Assembly: GCF_023091745.1 (NCBI RefSeq)
Contig: NC_068920.1
Span: forward strand, 114,541,622-114,605,621
Direction: 5' to 3'
Length of the DNA: 64,000 bases
Source: Budorcas taxicolor
Lineage: Eukaryota > Chordata > Mammalia > Artiodactyla > Bovidae
Of this stretch, positions 43,757 to 56,454 are shown piece by piece. How positions within the stretch are numbered: the stretch's first letter is position 1; the number at the start of each line of letters is the position of its first letter. Below the pieces are notes generated by a model, which had not been told where the DNA came from, made no database searches, and saw only the letters and a list, made by a program, of their open reading frames with translations. The translations under genes and the position numbers were made by a program.

Positions 43757-46700
43757 GTTGTTCTGAGTGTTCATGACAGACTCTGGCTGTGGTCCTGTTA
43801 TCTATCGGCTGGTGAGACTCAGCAGCCCTGGGTACCACAGCCAGGCAGCCCTGGAATGCAGCAAATCCTAGCTACAGATTCAGCAGCCTGCAGCCTGCTG
43901 GGTTCCACTGGTTAACCCAGGGCTATCAACCCCAAAGAATTGGGAGAAAGCAGATGGGGAAGAAGGAGAGGGTCTGTTTGTTTTGATTTTTTTTTTTTTT
44001 TTCTTTTTACCAGGCTCAGTTCTTCAGGAAAAAGAAAAGAATCTCGCTCTGAGCTGGTGCCCTGCCAAGCGTCCTCCCCTCCCTTGCTAGTCCAAGCACT
44101 CCACCGTCTGTGCAGACTGCAAAACAGCAATTTCTGGAAACACACTGGAAAGTCTGGGCCAGTCCAGAAGCAGTAGATTCTTGGTATCTGTATGGTAAGG
44201 TTTTAGGGAGTTTACTTTTCACCTTAATTCTTTTAAAAACCGCCAGCTCTTTGAAGCACATCTGTTATCCACAGCTTCTGTTTGTAAAATGAGGCTGAAG
44301 ATATCCTCTCTAGAGAAATTCCCGAAACTTCTCTGTAGTTCAGTGCTTCCACTGACAGTCTGGCTCACAAAGTACAACGGTGGTAAATATTAAAGAATGT
44401 TAATAAAAGTGAGATAAAACACCTAGGGGTCTTTTTTTTTTTTCTTCTGAATTTTGCTTTGCTCACTACTAAAGTTTATCTTGACAGAAAATTTACTTCT
44501 CTGATCCACATCATTTCCCAAAGCAATTTTCCAACAGCAAATAAAAATTTGTGGTGATTGCAAAGAGGTTTTCGATCCCTGTGCTAAGGAGGCCAGGGGT
44601 TTTCATGTTTTGTCTCACCTTGAGGTAAATACCCCTCACTCGGGACACTGTCTCTGAGGGACCCTGGGTAGCATCTACAGGCAAGAGCCTAAAAATGAGC
44701 TCTCAGATTTCCAACATAAACAGGCTTGGTATGGGAGATGGTCTGAGTTTTAAGATCAAATCATTAGACAGTAATTAAGTCATTAAGTAAGAAAACAATT
44801 GCCTAAGCCCACATAGCTGTGCTCTCAAATGAGATGGAGCACTAAGCAAACGAAATGCCTTTATGTTGCACTGAACTTTGCCCTGCTTAACACAGACTGC
44901 ATTTGTACCCTATCAGAAGTGTGAGTTTAAGTACATCAGGAGAGAAAATTTGTGTTCTTCTCGTTGTTGCATTTGCTTTGTTCTTAGCATTTGCTCGAGG
45001 GGATGAAATATGATTAAGCTTTGGAATAAAACACACCAAATTTGAGTCCCAGTTTTTCCACCATATGCCTGGTGAGTAACATGGGCCCAGCAACTCAGCC
45101 TCTATTTGTATCGAGATAGTTTTAAATGTCTGCCTTGTATGTTTAGGAAAGAGTAGTATTAATCTAGGTAAAACACTATGTAAACACTGGGCACATAGAG
45201 AGTGCTTAGTAAGTGTGCTTAGTATTACTAGTACCCTTTTCATTGTCTTCATTACTTTCGGTACAAAATGTTCCTATTACCACTGAAGTAGTTTTGACTT
45301 TGTACAAAAAAGTGAATCTTGTTTCCAATGCTATTGGCAACAGAGTGGAATTCAGTCTATGAGTATCAACAGACAGCATCATGTAAATTGTGAGGTTTGA
45401 TGAAAACATAAGCCACCAATAGGGGTTCTTCCTAATGTGTCCAAATCAATCCACAGATGCTGAAAAGTCATTTCTATCTCCATGGCCCTATGCCCATGAC
45501 TTCTCTGTTTTCTCCTTTTCTTTCTAATCATTCACATTTTCATGATAACACAACATTCAGTTCAGGTTTCAAAGATATCTAAGAAGCCTTTTCAGCTCAC
45601 CATGGTTATCCCTCTCTCCCCAAGGTATTAGAACACTCACCGACCTTAGTAGCCATGTTTCCCAGTCTAGATTGCCCCAGGATAGCTCCTTTTCTTTGTC
45701 TCTATTACTACTCTACTTACGTACTGTAAGGGAATAGCAATTAGTCAAGATGGTGGTGGTCAGCTCTCTTACCCCACATTTTGTAAGTAATGACTTTGCA
45801 TGTTTATGTAACAGGTGAGCTCGTTTATAGCATGGTGCATGCACATCATGATGTACTCACTCGGCCATGTGAACATCTTTATTCTGTGTACCTATGTAAG
45901 CACCACCTGAAAAGCTCTTGCGGTTGTGTTGTGGCAGCATCAGCCATTAGAGAAAAAAGCATGTCTGCTGTGCTGCCGCAAATAAAGAATGTCTGCAGTT
46001 CCTATGGCTCCTTGTATCTTTTTCCAGCTTCTTCCTATCCGTTTCCTAGTTTGTGCACTTGCCTACCCTAGGTTCAGCGATCAGTGGGACACGTACCACA
46101 CATACATGTTTGGTGTCCCATTATACACTATCCAGGATCAGGAGAGAATTCATTTCCATTAACTGCATTTAGTTACTTTCTAGGCAACATGGGAGCAAAG
46201 AGAACAAGACATGGCCATGTCTCAAATAGTTTTCGGTCAATAGGACAGGTACAATGCCCACACATATAAGGACAACCCAAGGTGGACAAGAATGCATACT
46301 ATCAGAGAGGGGTATCAAAGTCTTCTTGAGGACACGGCAAGAAGAGAGGGTTGCCCCGATTCAAGAAATGGGTGAGAGGAGAGTGACTGAGGAGTTCTTG
46401 ATAAAGAAGGTGGATTGGTCTAGGCACTGGGTCTAGGTACGTGGGTAGGATTTGACAGGTAGAATGGAGGGCAAGGGTCTCTCAAGAAAACAATGCACTA
46501 TGAACAATGGCATGGAGGCAGGCAAATGAAAGGGAGGTGTGGGGCAAACACACCGGCAAGGTGCCTACCAGCGTGTCATGACTAGATTCGTTATAAGCAA
46601 ATACTTAAACAGCAGGAAAATCAAGCGTCCAATTTTGTTCCATTTCAATAAGGAAGGTATCCTACTCATAACAAGATGAGTTAGAGAGAAAAGAACTAAC

Positions 46701-47369
46701 CACTCTGATAACCTACCCTTATACTAATTTTTAGAAGTAGAATAGAGTCCAGGAAAGTGTTTCTTAAGGCTTCCTGAAGGGAGGTATTGCAGAATCATCT
46801 CAAAGATTATTAAGCAGAAGGGAGTATTTGAAAAAAATCACTGGAACATCTAGAGCAGAGAGAGGTTTTAGAGAATGTTTTCTGAAATTGGAAGGGTGAC
46901 ATGGTTGCAATCAGCAGACATCTGAGAAGGTGGTAGGATCCTATAGCGAATGATTATGAGGAGGCTTCTAAGGAGACTGGTCATGAGCACCAGTGGGTCC
47001 ATCAGAGAAGACTCTGTGACCAAGCATGGCATGAAACAGCAGATGTGACTGCCCTTGAGGAACAATATGGACATGGACAATGATCAGAGAAGTCGGTGAA
47101 GATCAGCGACCTGAAGATCAGTGAGTTCGGGACCAATATAAGGCCTCCAGTACCACTGTATAATCAAGAAGGTTTGGTATGGTACAAGAATTCATACAGT
47201 AATTGATATTTAATTTCCCTGGTGAGAGAGAAAGCTTCAACTAGATTAGATGCAATTTTAAAAGGAAACAAAAAGCCAAGTGAAATATTTTCACTCTGTT
47301 GAGAAGTAAATTTCATATCCATTACATTCACTTATCACACAAGCCATACCTTCTCAGTAATATTTTATT

Positions 47370-47655
47370 CCTAGGGGGGAAAAAGTGATATGTAGAAGAA
47401 ATTGTCTCTTTCTTTTGGCCCATGGACACCATTCTGAATCCTGCAAAAGCAAGCACAAGGAGTAGGTGAGGTAACAGAGCTGTGGAATGGAAGGGTGTTG
47501 GGTCTCAGCAAACACTACTGTGGCCCAGAGCCTAGCCTTGGGAATCTACCTCTGGATCTATGCTGTGGGAGATAATAAACCACTGTTTTTTAAGTCATTG
47601 AAAAGTGAATGATTCTATTACGTGCAACCATAAGCATCTTAACTGATACAACAAA
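47370..47655 (+). mobile_element. LTR-like (MaLR-type?) mammalian repeat
   Basis: It ends GATAATAAACCACTGTTTTT ... GTGCAACCATAAGCATCTTA, ACTGATAC, like the polyadenylation region and end of MaLR-class LTRs. The family is not certain. Confidence 0.35.
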
Positions 47656-50600
47656 ATTCTAGATGGACTGGGGTAGAGACTGGGAAGCTTGAAAAGTTAA
47701 AACCATAAGGCTAATCTCTTCAGGAGTCAGAGAAAACAATATCTTAAGAGTGGGCAGGGTTGAACCTTCCTATTTCTCTGTGAGGACTTTGAGGGATTCT
47801 CAGAGACGATGAGAAGAAAGTAACTGAAGATCAGAGATGATGGAAGGGATGGGGCTGATGGTTTCACAACAGTGGGGAGAGGAAGGACCGCCACCTCTGT
47901 GCTGCTCAGGCTCAAGTTGTGGGGAAGGAGAAGCTGGAGAAACTAGATAAGGTTCAAGGCTGAAAACCATTGCCAACAGCCTTGCGATTGTTAACTTCCT
48001 TCCATGACTGCCCACCTTAGGACTGAGTGGACTGTTGACACTTTTACCTTCAGAGTAGAGGATTCTACCATAACTCCCTGAGAAGGCAGCTTGCTATTTT
48101 CATTCAGTTGATAATTCTTCATTATCACCTACTGAAAATACAATATTAAGACACTGAACTCATCCGATAAGAACCTGGGTGGTAAATTTGCAATGTCCCT
48201 TGGTATAACTGCTGTTGAAGCAGGAAGGCAGAATTCCTTCCACTTGTGTGGCCATGAATTAGATGATTCCATTCACACTAATTGTGCCATGGTCAGAGAA
48301 ACTGAGATAATGCAAGTGCAAATACCTGGCATGTAGCCTAGAATTCATCACTTAATAATTGTTAATGGCCAGCCCTGCTTCCTTCCTGCCTCCTCATCTT
48401 TCTTTCTTACTCCTTCCTTCCCTTCCTCTCTCCCCTTCTATCCTTTCTTCTCACTGAATGCTTAGCACTCCACATTGGCAGGAGAAATACCCTTCATGCT
48501 ACATGACTAGCTGTCCCTCTGGCTCTAGGAGGGCACAAGGACACACTTCCCAGCTGAAGTGAGGCTCAAGGGAAGGCTTATACATCTGTCATCATCAGCT
48601 GTAACTTGTCAGACATCTTCCCACTGAAGTAATGACATAAAGGGGGGTACTTCCTCAGCGTATCAAACTAGATTTATAGAAAATTCAGCTCAAACACCTG
48701 CAAGTTCCATTTCTGGGGTTGCATTTGCGAGGTTCCTCCCTTTGGATGGAGGTCTCACGTGTCAAGTTCATCTCATCATTTGCCCTTTGATTCTTTATGC
48801 CTATAGACACTGATGTACACTTTTAAGAAAATAAGTTCTTAAAACCACTTAATAATCTACACCTGTGATTAGAATCCTTACTCTCAAATCCTCCTGCTTA
48901 AAGATAACTTTAATATTTCAGGTTAAGGTCATCTGTAAGATGCTCATTCCCAGCCCTCATCCTTCATATCCCCAAAGACTGGAAGATTCCAGGGACTTGA
49001 TTTCCACAGATTCACAAACTGCATTTAAAGAGCTCCAATGACTTAACAGTCTTGCATGTAACATGTTGGATGGACTTAGTCTTGAATTTACAGTGAGCTC
49101 ATAACTCTGGCCTGGGTGTTGACAACGCACTGTCTTGACAAAGCAGATCCTGAATGAACACTCAGGGACATTTTTGAATATATCCGTGTATAATTACTTC
49201 TGGTCATGCTGGGATCCCAAATCCCCGTGGATCAGTGGAGCCAAGAGGCAGCATTTCAACTAATAGCCAATCCCATTTTATGTCTCTCTTGAGAAGGCAA
49301 AGAGAAATGAGGGGTTTCTGTGCAGCATTTCTGAAAGAAACCTTTCAACTCACCAAAGGAGATAAACAGCACTATCTGTTCACCAAATGCCTTTCAGAGA
49401 TATCTAAGAGTCCTTTGCCAATGAAAACTTGTTCTCTGCTCCAAGAGGTGAAAAGTAAGAGAGGGAGTAAGTCAGCACACGATTATACAAGGGCCAAGGC
49501 TAGGTACTCCACGGGTGTGCTAAGTGGTGCTGCACTGCAATGTTTTATTTAAACGTATGCATCCCCACAGGGCTCCAATCCAGGGTATATGCCTATGTTT
49601 TTATTGCATTACTTAAGGCTCTAGAACTTAAGGTGGTATGTATGGCCCCACTTATATGTTGACCTTCTCAGAGGAGTGAGTGGACAAGTGAACAGAAAGT
49701 AGCAGCGTACAAAATTCTAGTCTAGAGGCAAAGACCTGGGTCCTGGGTCCATCCCCAGGGCTCCCTCTAACACAGTTGGGTACCTCTGTGCAATGAAAAC
49801 CTGGTACTTCCCAGCTTCTGGAGGATGGATTGATGCCAATAACCAGAATCCATTATTCGTGTTGTACTATAGAGTTACAAAGTGCCGCAGCCAGCACACC
49901 AGATCCCATTTGATCAGCTCTGTAAAGGTGAAGGGAGGACGGGAAAACAAATACTGTTGGAAGTCATACAAAGAGACAGGTCCTGACCTTGGCATTTAGA
50001 GACTCTTACATCGTTTACTCCTTGTAACATCAATACTGTAGGTAGGTACTGTTGAACTGATAAGAAAACTGAGATCCTGGGAGGATAAGTAAATGTCCAA
50101 TAATCCACAGCTAATGCCATTCTTTCTATTCTAAATCTAACAAGCACCTCCATTATAAGACAGGTGGAAGTAGAAAGGGAACCTTACCTCTACCATACCG
50201 GGGATAACCTCCCATTTTCATCAAGCAAATCTCCCAGGAAAACAGGTCATGACACAGAAATCCCAGTGACTTGAACAATGCGTCTCACTTGGGCAAGGAT
50301 AAGTACAAGGTTCTTATGTGATAGGATGGACGGGATCATGAAAATTCTTTTTCCACAGACATTGACTCTACTGATCCAATTCTGGGGGGTCAGTATTCCA
50401 TTCCACCCATTGGTGGATGTCATCAAAGCAATAAGCTGGGAGCTGAAAAGGCAGGGAAAAAGATGTGTAAATATTAAAAGGGGGAAGAAAGAAATAGTGT
50501 AGTATTATAAAACTGCACAATATTACAGCTGGAAGATATCTTTAAAATCACTAAATCTAATGGCTTTATTAAATTAATAAGAAAGCTGAAGATAACATAA

Positions 50601-51032
50601 GCTATGGACTCTTGGGAGTGTCTATGATCCCAGGGAGAAAAAAGAACAGAACCAGCATTCAACATCAGCTGCACTCAAGCCAGTACTTATTCTGGAGACA
50701 GTGTTCTATATATATCTTCAGTATGAAGAGACAAGTGAAAGAACTCAAACTCTCTGGACAAGTCTGGTACCCTTGATCTGCATTACCTCCCCAGGACCAA
50801 GAGGAGAGTGGAGGTGGTCAGGCCTAAGCTGGAGGTCTTTCTCTATTCCTCTTGCCTGGAGGGGACATAAGGCTACCAAGGGTGTTTGATTCAGTGACCT
50901 TTTTTCCAGGTTGGCCACCCCAGCTGCCTGTCAGTTTTCCATCTCTTTCTTCTCTTCATCTTTTTCTCTCTCTCTCTCTCTCATGCACACAGACACCCAC
51001 CCACCCACAACCATCTACATCATATGTATACA

Positions 51033-51153
51033 GGGAATGACTACCCACCCCAGTATTCTTGCCTGGAGAATTCCATGGACAGAAGAGCTTGGCTGGCTAT
51101 AATCCATGGGGTCACAGAGTTGGACATAACTGAGCAACGAACACTTTCACTTT
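51033..51153 (+). mobile_element. Bov-A SINE fragment
   Basis: GGGAATGACTACCCACCCCA ... TTGGACATAACTGAGCAACG; only the body is present. Confidence 0.85.
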
Positions 51154-51299
51154 TCAAAGTACAAAGTCATTAATGTGCCAAGAGATAGACACAATTCAGT
51201 CTCTAACAGTCATCTATCCTCCACTGCTGCCTGTAAAATGCTATTTTAAATGGAGGACTTCAGGGTAGATGATAAGATTAGCCATAATTCTTTCTTCAT

Positions 51300-51690
51300 C
51301 CACGACCTCTGCTATTGCTTTTCCACGCCAACTCTGGACTTCCTTCGGCCGACTGGACAGCAGCAGACATGACTCAAGTGGAGAAACTTAGAAAGCACCT
51401 GCGCAACAGGACATGTCCTTTTGCTGCTCCTGGGAACCTGGAGGTTCTCGCCATGTGAACTAGCCCAGGCTGGCCTGACAGATGACAAGAACATCTGGAA
51501 GGAACCACAGCCTGCAGCCAGCCCCCCACTAGACACAGGAGTGAGTCTAGTGTCCAGAGAGTTAGCTGAATCCAGCCCAAGTTGCCAGAAGACAGAATCA
51601 GGAAATAATAAGCTTAAAAAATATTAAGCTATTACATTTAAGGATTTCTGTTACTTTATTTTTTTAATAGCAAATGCTAACAGATATAGT
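51300..51690 (+). mobile_element. Ancient LTR-like mammalian repeat, family not assigned
   Basis: Includes TCGCCATGTGAACTAGCCCA, GGCTGGCCTGACAGATGACA and an end near AGCAAATGCTAACAGATATA. It resembles an old LTR-like repeat. Confidence 0.35.
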
Positions 51691-51749
51691 ACCCTAATAA
51701 CAGGTTATATAAATTGACTACTCTATCAGAAGCACTGTCTTATTTTATA

Positions 51750-51880
51750 TAATTTTCACCATCTCTGAAAAAAGTTATATATCCCTGCTTTATAGAAGAA
51801 ACTGAGATTCAAAGAGATGAATTCATTTCCATGCCTGGTAAATGACAGATAGCAATTCAAATCCCAACCTCTCTAATGTC
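51750..51880 (-). mobile_element. MIR fragment
   Basis: CCCTGCTTTATAGAAGAAAC, TGAGATTCAAAGAGATGAAT, ATGACAGATAGCAATTCAAA fit a reverse MIR. Confidence 0.5.
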
Positions 51881-51990
51881 ACAATAGACTCTCAACCACC
51901 GCCCAACTCAGACACCTTGAGTGACAGAGGCTCTCAGAACCAGGTAGTCTGAAGAATGTGGGTAAGATCGGGTTCATTTATTCTATGGAA

Positions 51991-52195
51991 AGGGCTTCTC
52001 AGGTGGTGCTACTGGTAAAGAATCTGCCTGCCAATGCAGGAGACTCAGGTTCGATTCCTAGGTTGGGAAGATCTCCTGGAGAAGGAAATGGCAACCCACT
52101 CCAATATTCTTGCCTGGAAAGTCCCATGGACAGAGGAGCCTGCTGGGCTACAGTCCATGGGGTCTCAAAGAGTCGCACATGACTGAAGCAACTTA
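51991..52195 (+). mobile_element. Bov-tA SINE
   Basis: GGGCTTCTCAGGTGGTGCTA ... CGCACATGACTGAAGCAACT; it runs directly into the CG/CA tract, which probably grew from the SINE tail. Confidence 0.9.
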
Positions 52196-52263
52196 GCGCG
52201 TGCGCGCGCGCGCACACACACACATACACACGCACGCGCACGCGCGCGCGCACGCACACATAC
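52196..52263. repeat. 68-bp alternating purine/pyrimidine tract (CG/CA)
   Basis: Every step alternates purine and pyrimidine across 68 bp, with blocks of GCGCGCGCGC and CACACACACA. This is a strong Z-DNA-type sequence and an unusually CpG-dense island in an intron. Confidence 0.95.
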
Positions 52264-52569
52264 CCTGTGAAAAAGCAGAGGCTCAGGGCCAGAGAGAAAC
52301 CTTCGCTCCTCTGGAGACTAGTTCTATGAAAGGCAAAACTGAGAGCTCTGAGAACAAGCTATCACTTTCTGGCTGGCGGCAAGAAAGATTTTTGTACTGA
52401 GGAGTGCTTCAGAATGGAGCAGGTGTATTCACGTAAGATGAGTTTCTGCTAACCAGAGATATCCCAGGAAAATTTAATCCACCCGTGAATACCTCAAACT
52501 TATTTCTCCCTCCCTTTGCTCATTTTGTTCTTCTAATCAGGAAGGTAGGTACTCTGCTTTCTCCTCTTG

Positions 52570-52735
52570 GAAATCCATTTTCTACACACTCTTCAAGGCC
52601 TCAGTGAAGTCCAACTTTTCCCACAAAGTCTCCCCTGACTCCCCCCACCCTCACTGAGTTCCCTTTCTCTGAATCTGAAGCAAGCAACAGTACCAGTGCT
52701 TTTTACCTCTTGATACAACTCAGCTCCAATATAAT
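52570..52735 (+). mobile_element. L2 fragment
   Basis: TCTTCAAGGCCTCAGTGAAG, TCCAACTTTTCCCACAAAGT, CTCCCCTGACTCCCC follow the L2 3' pattern. Confidence 0.5.
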
Positions 52736-52744
52736 GTGGATTGA

Positions 52745-52890
52745 TGGAAAATTATAGTTTTGGAATTGGACAATCTGCATTTGAATCTAATAGTGTGTTT
52801 TCACTTACATTTCTGGACTATATTTTATGAAGTTATTATAAGGATACAATGAAAACACATATGCAAAGTGCTCAGCATGAGTAGTTCTTA
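52745..52890 (+). mobile_element. MIR fragment
   Basis: TTTTGGAATTGGACAATCTG, AAGGATACAATGAAAACACA, CAAAGTGCTCAGCATGAGTA fit MIR. Confidence 0.5.
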
Positions 52891-53334
52891 ACATTAAGGT
52901 GTTTCACATGTTGAGCTGGTCTCCTGAAATAGACCTTTAGGCAGGCACTATGCCTTATACTGCCATGATCCCATCTCCTCCCAAGTCTGGTGATAAAGCA
53001 CATAGGAGATACCTGGAAAATATTACTTCAACTGATTTAATAACTACTCAAAAAGCCAAATCTGAGACATTTTTATAAAATACATCTGTGGTGCAATGAA
53101 AAACATATCTAATCTTGATCCCTGGTTTCTGGCTAAAGGCTTCACAAACCATTGAATTTCTTTAGCAATAGTAGTGTCTTTTTATGTTAATGAGGCAACC
53201 CTTGGTGGGGCTCCCACACGGTTTCAGGATGGGAGCTGGTGATGAGAAAGACTGCTCAGATGATCAGAGGGTTGGAATTTGGGGCCATCTTGACCTCCAG
53301 GGAGGGAGTGGGGGCAGGGGGACTAGAGATTAGG

Positions 53335-54290
53335 TTCAATCACATGGCCAATGATGTATTCGATCATGTCTACATAATAAAATACAAGTAAGAACTCTGG
53401 ACACCAAGAGCTTCCTGGCTGGTGAACACAGTGGTGTGTTGGGAGAATGATGCATCCAGACCCTGGAGAGGCATGAAGGCTCTGCATCCCCACCCTTCCC
53501 AGACCTCGTCCTGTGCGTTTCCTCCATTAGATTGTTCATGAGGTGTATACTTCATAATAAAACTGCAATATTAAGTGCAGCAACTTTCAGTGAATCCTGT
53601 GAGTTGTTCTAGGAAATTACTGCACCTGGTGAAGTATGGGTTTTTCCAGTGGTCATGTATGGATATGAGAGTTGGACTGTGAAGAAAGCTGAGCACACAA
53701 GAATTGATGCTTTTGAACTGTGGTGTTGGAGAAGACTCTTGAGAGTCCCTTGGACTGCAAGGAGATCCAACCAGTCCATCCTAAAGGAAATCAGCCCTGG
53801 GATTTCTTTGGAGGGAATGATGCTGAAGCTGAAACTCCAGTACTTTGGCCACCTCATGCGAAGAGTTGACTCATTGGAAAAGACTCTGATGCTGGAAGGG
53901 ATTGGGGGCAGGAGGAGAAGGGGATGACAGAGGATGAGATGGCTGGATGGCATCACGGACTCGATGGACGTGAGTCTGAGTGAACTCTGGGAGTTGGTGA
54001 TGGACAGAGAGGCCTGGCGTGCTGCAATTCATGGGGTTGCAAAGAGTCGGACATGATTGAGCGCCTGAACTGAACTGACTGAACTGAAAGTATGGGGGCA
54101 CACAATGTTTTATCCCCTTGGTCAGAAGTGCAGGTGGCCCTGAGATTTGAAGCTGGTGTCTCAGTGACAGCAGTGTTTTGAAGGACTTTGCCCTCAACTT
54201 GGGTCTACGTTAACTCCAGGTAGTGTCAGAATGCAATGGAATTGCAGATTACTTGGTGTCAGAGAATTAAGTGTCAGACCTGAAAGCCAA
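53335..54290 (+). mobile_element. Ancient mammalian LTR-like repeat split by BovB
   Basis: The left part (CTTCATAATAAAACTGCAAT, GTGAATCCTGTGAGTTGTTC) and the right part (TTGGTCAGAAGTGCAGGTGG, CTCCAGGTAGTGTCAGAATG) belong to one common mammalian repeat that I cannot name securely. It is interrupted by BovB at 53641-54087. Confidence 0.4.
53641..54087 (+). mobile_element. BovB LINE 3' end with TSD
   Basis: GTTTTTCCAGTGGTCATGTA ... GACTGAACTGA with an open C-terminal segment (92 codons from 53649, CWRRLLRVPWTARRSNQSIL). An exact 9-bp repeat AAGTATGGG lies at 53632-53640 and 54088-54096. Confidence 0.92.
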
Positions 54291-56454
54291 ATAGCCAAGC
54301 ATCCCTTGGTTATAAGACACTCTCTTCCTGGACTAGAAAACAAAAGTTCCAGTAAGCTGTATTAAAAATATACACACTTATAATAGTCTTCCTTAAAAAA
54401 GAATCCAAACATTAATTGCCTAAAATTTTCTCCTTGTTACCAAGTTAGTATTCAGCATCCCAAAGGATGTTGCAGAAAAAAAATCTCCCAATGAAATTCA
54501 CAATGAAGAAAATATTGTGACATACAACTGAAAGTATCAATTCTTAATTTTAAAAAAGAGACAAAATATATATGCTATTAAATAAATTCTGATATTTGTA
54601 CAATATGCCTTAATGTAGGCCATGTATTTTCACTAACTGATTAGTTTTGCTTGAGTGCTAAACTACAATTTAGAGTTTTTACTTTAAAAGCTTACGTATC
54701 CCTCTTCTTTCCCTCCCTCCCTCCCTCTCTTTCTCTTTCTTTCTCTTTCTCGTGCGCACTCTCACTCTTGCTCTTACTCTTGCTCTTTCTCTCTTTCAAG
54801 GAAAAAATTCGTAAAGACTGACAGCCTAATATCCTCTGTAATTTCCCGGGGTAATGTTACTGGGGTAAATGAGGTGTCAGGCTCCATGCTAATTCATCAC
54901 TTATTAATTAACAATATCAACAACTCCTCTTTCATTACCGATAACACATTTTACTGACTACCAGAAGGATTTTTTATTACAAAACTTATCTCAAAGGCTC
55001 TTTCCTGTTATCTACTGCAATAATACAAAAAAAAAAAATCATCATTCAATCATCATTTTAATGACTGATCATTTTTCCCCTCACTAAAATTAAATCATAA
55101 AAGCCATTTAATTAAATTGAATGGTAATTGAATGACTTTAATCATGCAAAAAATTAAAATGAAGGATGCTTTCTCTCAAAGCCTGACAACACGTAATGAC
55201 ACGATTTGACCAATGTGGCAAATCTGGGAGGAAGCAGCAGGTCGATGTTATCTTCCCTGTGGTATCATCAGCAGAAAAGTTACCACGGGAAAAACCCTTT
55301 GCCCCTTCCAGCTGTGGGACAGGGTTCAACCAACACATCTGTACATGAACAAGAGGTCCTGGAGTTTGACTTGGGGGAGGTTCTCATGAAGGACCAAGAA
55401 AAACAAAGCCAGAGAACTGTGTATTCAGGAGCAAGACCAGGTTTCTTTGAAGCTTACAAAGTAACTCATGTGTTACACACTTACCATATAACTTCTATAT
55501 GCTCTGTTTGGTGGGAGAGACACAAAGATGCAGCCCCCCAATCTGCTGGGGGAGAAGATACACCAACAAGACATTATCACATCCTAAGTGCTGAGCCAGA
55601 GGTCTGTGAAAGGTGCTGCGAGACCCTAGAGGAAAACACTAATCAATGACTTCAGGAGAAATTTAAAATATTCACTAAGGCAGCTGCTTGAGAGTCGAGT
55701 TTTGAGAACTGAGAAGTTCCCAAGGACATGCAGGCCATTCTAGAGAGTGGTGAAGGGATGTGTGCACTGAGCAGAGGCTCGGGGTGGCTAGTCTGGAAAA
55801 GAACTCAAGGATGAAGGGAAGTAAGGATGGGGAGGCAGGCTGACTGGGCCTCAACCCCAACAGGGAGAAAATGGCAGTCTGAAAGCTGGCCAGTGATATG
55901 GCTTGATTTGTGTTTTAGGAAGATCTTCCTGGAAGCAATGTTGTAAGAGGCCTGGGAACTAAGAAAAGAGGAGCTCAGAGGAGAAGGCAAGAGAGAGAAG
56001 CAGCATAGGGGAAAGACACTCAGGGGACTGGTGGTCATAGGGCAATGCGAGAATGATCCCCATGGCCCAGAGATCAGACTTTTAATGATCTTACTGTCTT
56101 CCCGGATCCTGGTGATGATACGGGAGCTCCACAGTGGAAACTACTGATGCCTAGATATGAGACAAATGAATATTTTTGGAATCCAATATTGCAAAATGTA
56201 CATTACTTGGCCAACCTCTAAAGTGTCCCTGTTACTTCCTCAGACATTCAAAGCACTCATATTGACCTGCCTGTCCATTTGTTCCCTTGTTGTCTTGGTC
56301 TTTTCACGTCCTGCCATGGTGCCCTGGATCTTCTGCAAAATACGAGCCTGCCATCACAACAGACCGGTCCTATAGCTCAGTCGCCTGTGATTCTGCTGTT
56401 TGCAGGTAGGTGTCTAATCTAAAAAACAAATTCATCAAAAACTGTTCAGAGTTC
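54291..56454. other. Unique non-coding sequence with an AT-rich core
   Basis: No ruminant repeat is seen. A polypyrimidine tract (CCCTCCCTCCCTCCCTCTCT and TTTCTC units) lies at about 54710-54800. An AT-rich stretch at 54880-55160 has several TAAT words. A 147-codon ORF at 55206-55649 (+) resembles nothing known and is probably chance. Confidence 0.5.

Larger units (their letters stand above)
43388..51030. other. 7.6 kb without ruminant SINE or BovB
   Basis: Only old or simple sequence is visible. A probable MIR lies at about 45030-45215 and MIR-like tails at about 48290-48370 and 50010-50100. An LTR-like end lies at about 47370-47655, and a polypyrimidine tract at 48378-48453. CT repeats lie at about 50965-50983 and a palindromic NRF1-like site at 43745-43756. 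No gene is recognised. Confidence 0.5.

Noticed and set aside
43980..44014. Polypyrimidine tract plus TTTTTACCAG resembling a 3' splice site on +
   Set aside because: No coding exon or recognised transcript follows, and the host gene should be on the other strand; probably a T-rich run.
55206..55649. 147-codon ORF (+), one of the longest outside LRRTM1 and retroelements
   Set aside because: No recognisable domain, no codon-bias or splice/promoter signals, composition like random unique sequence.
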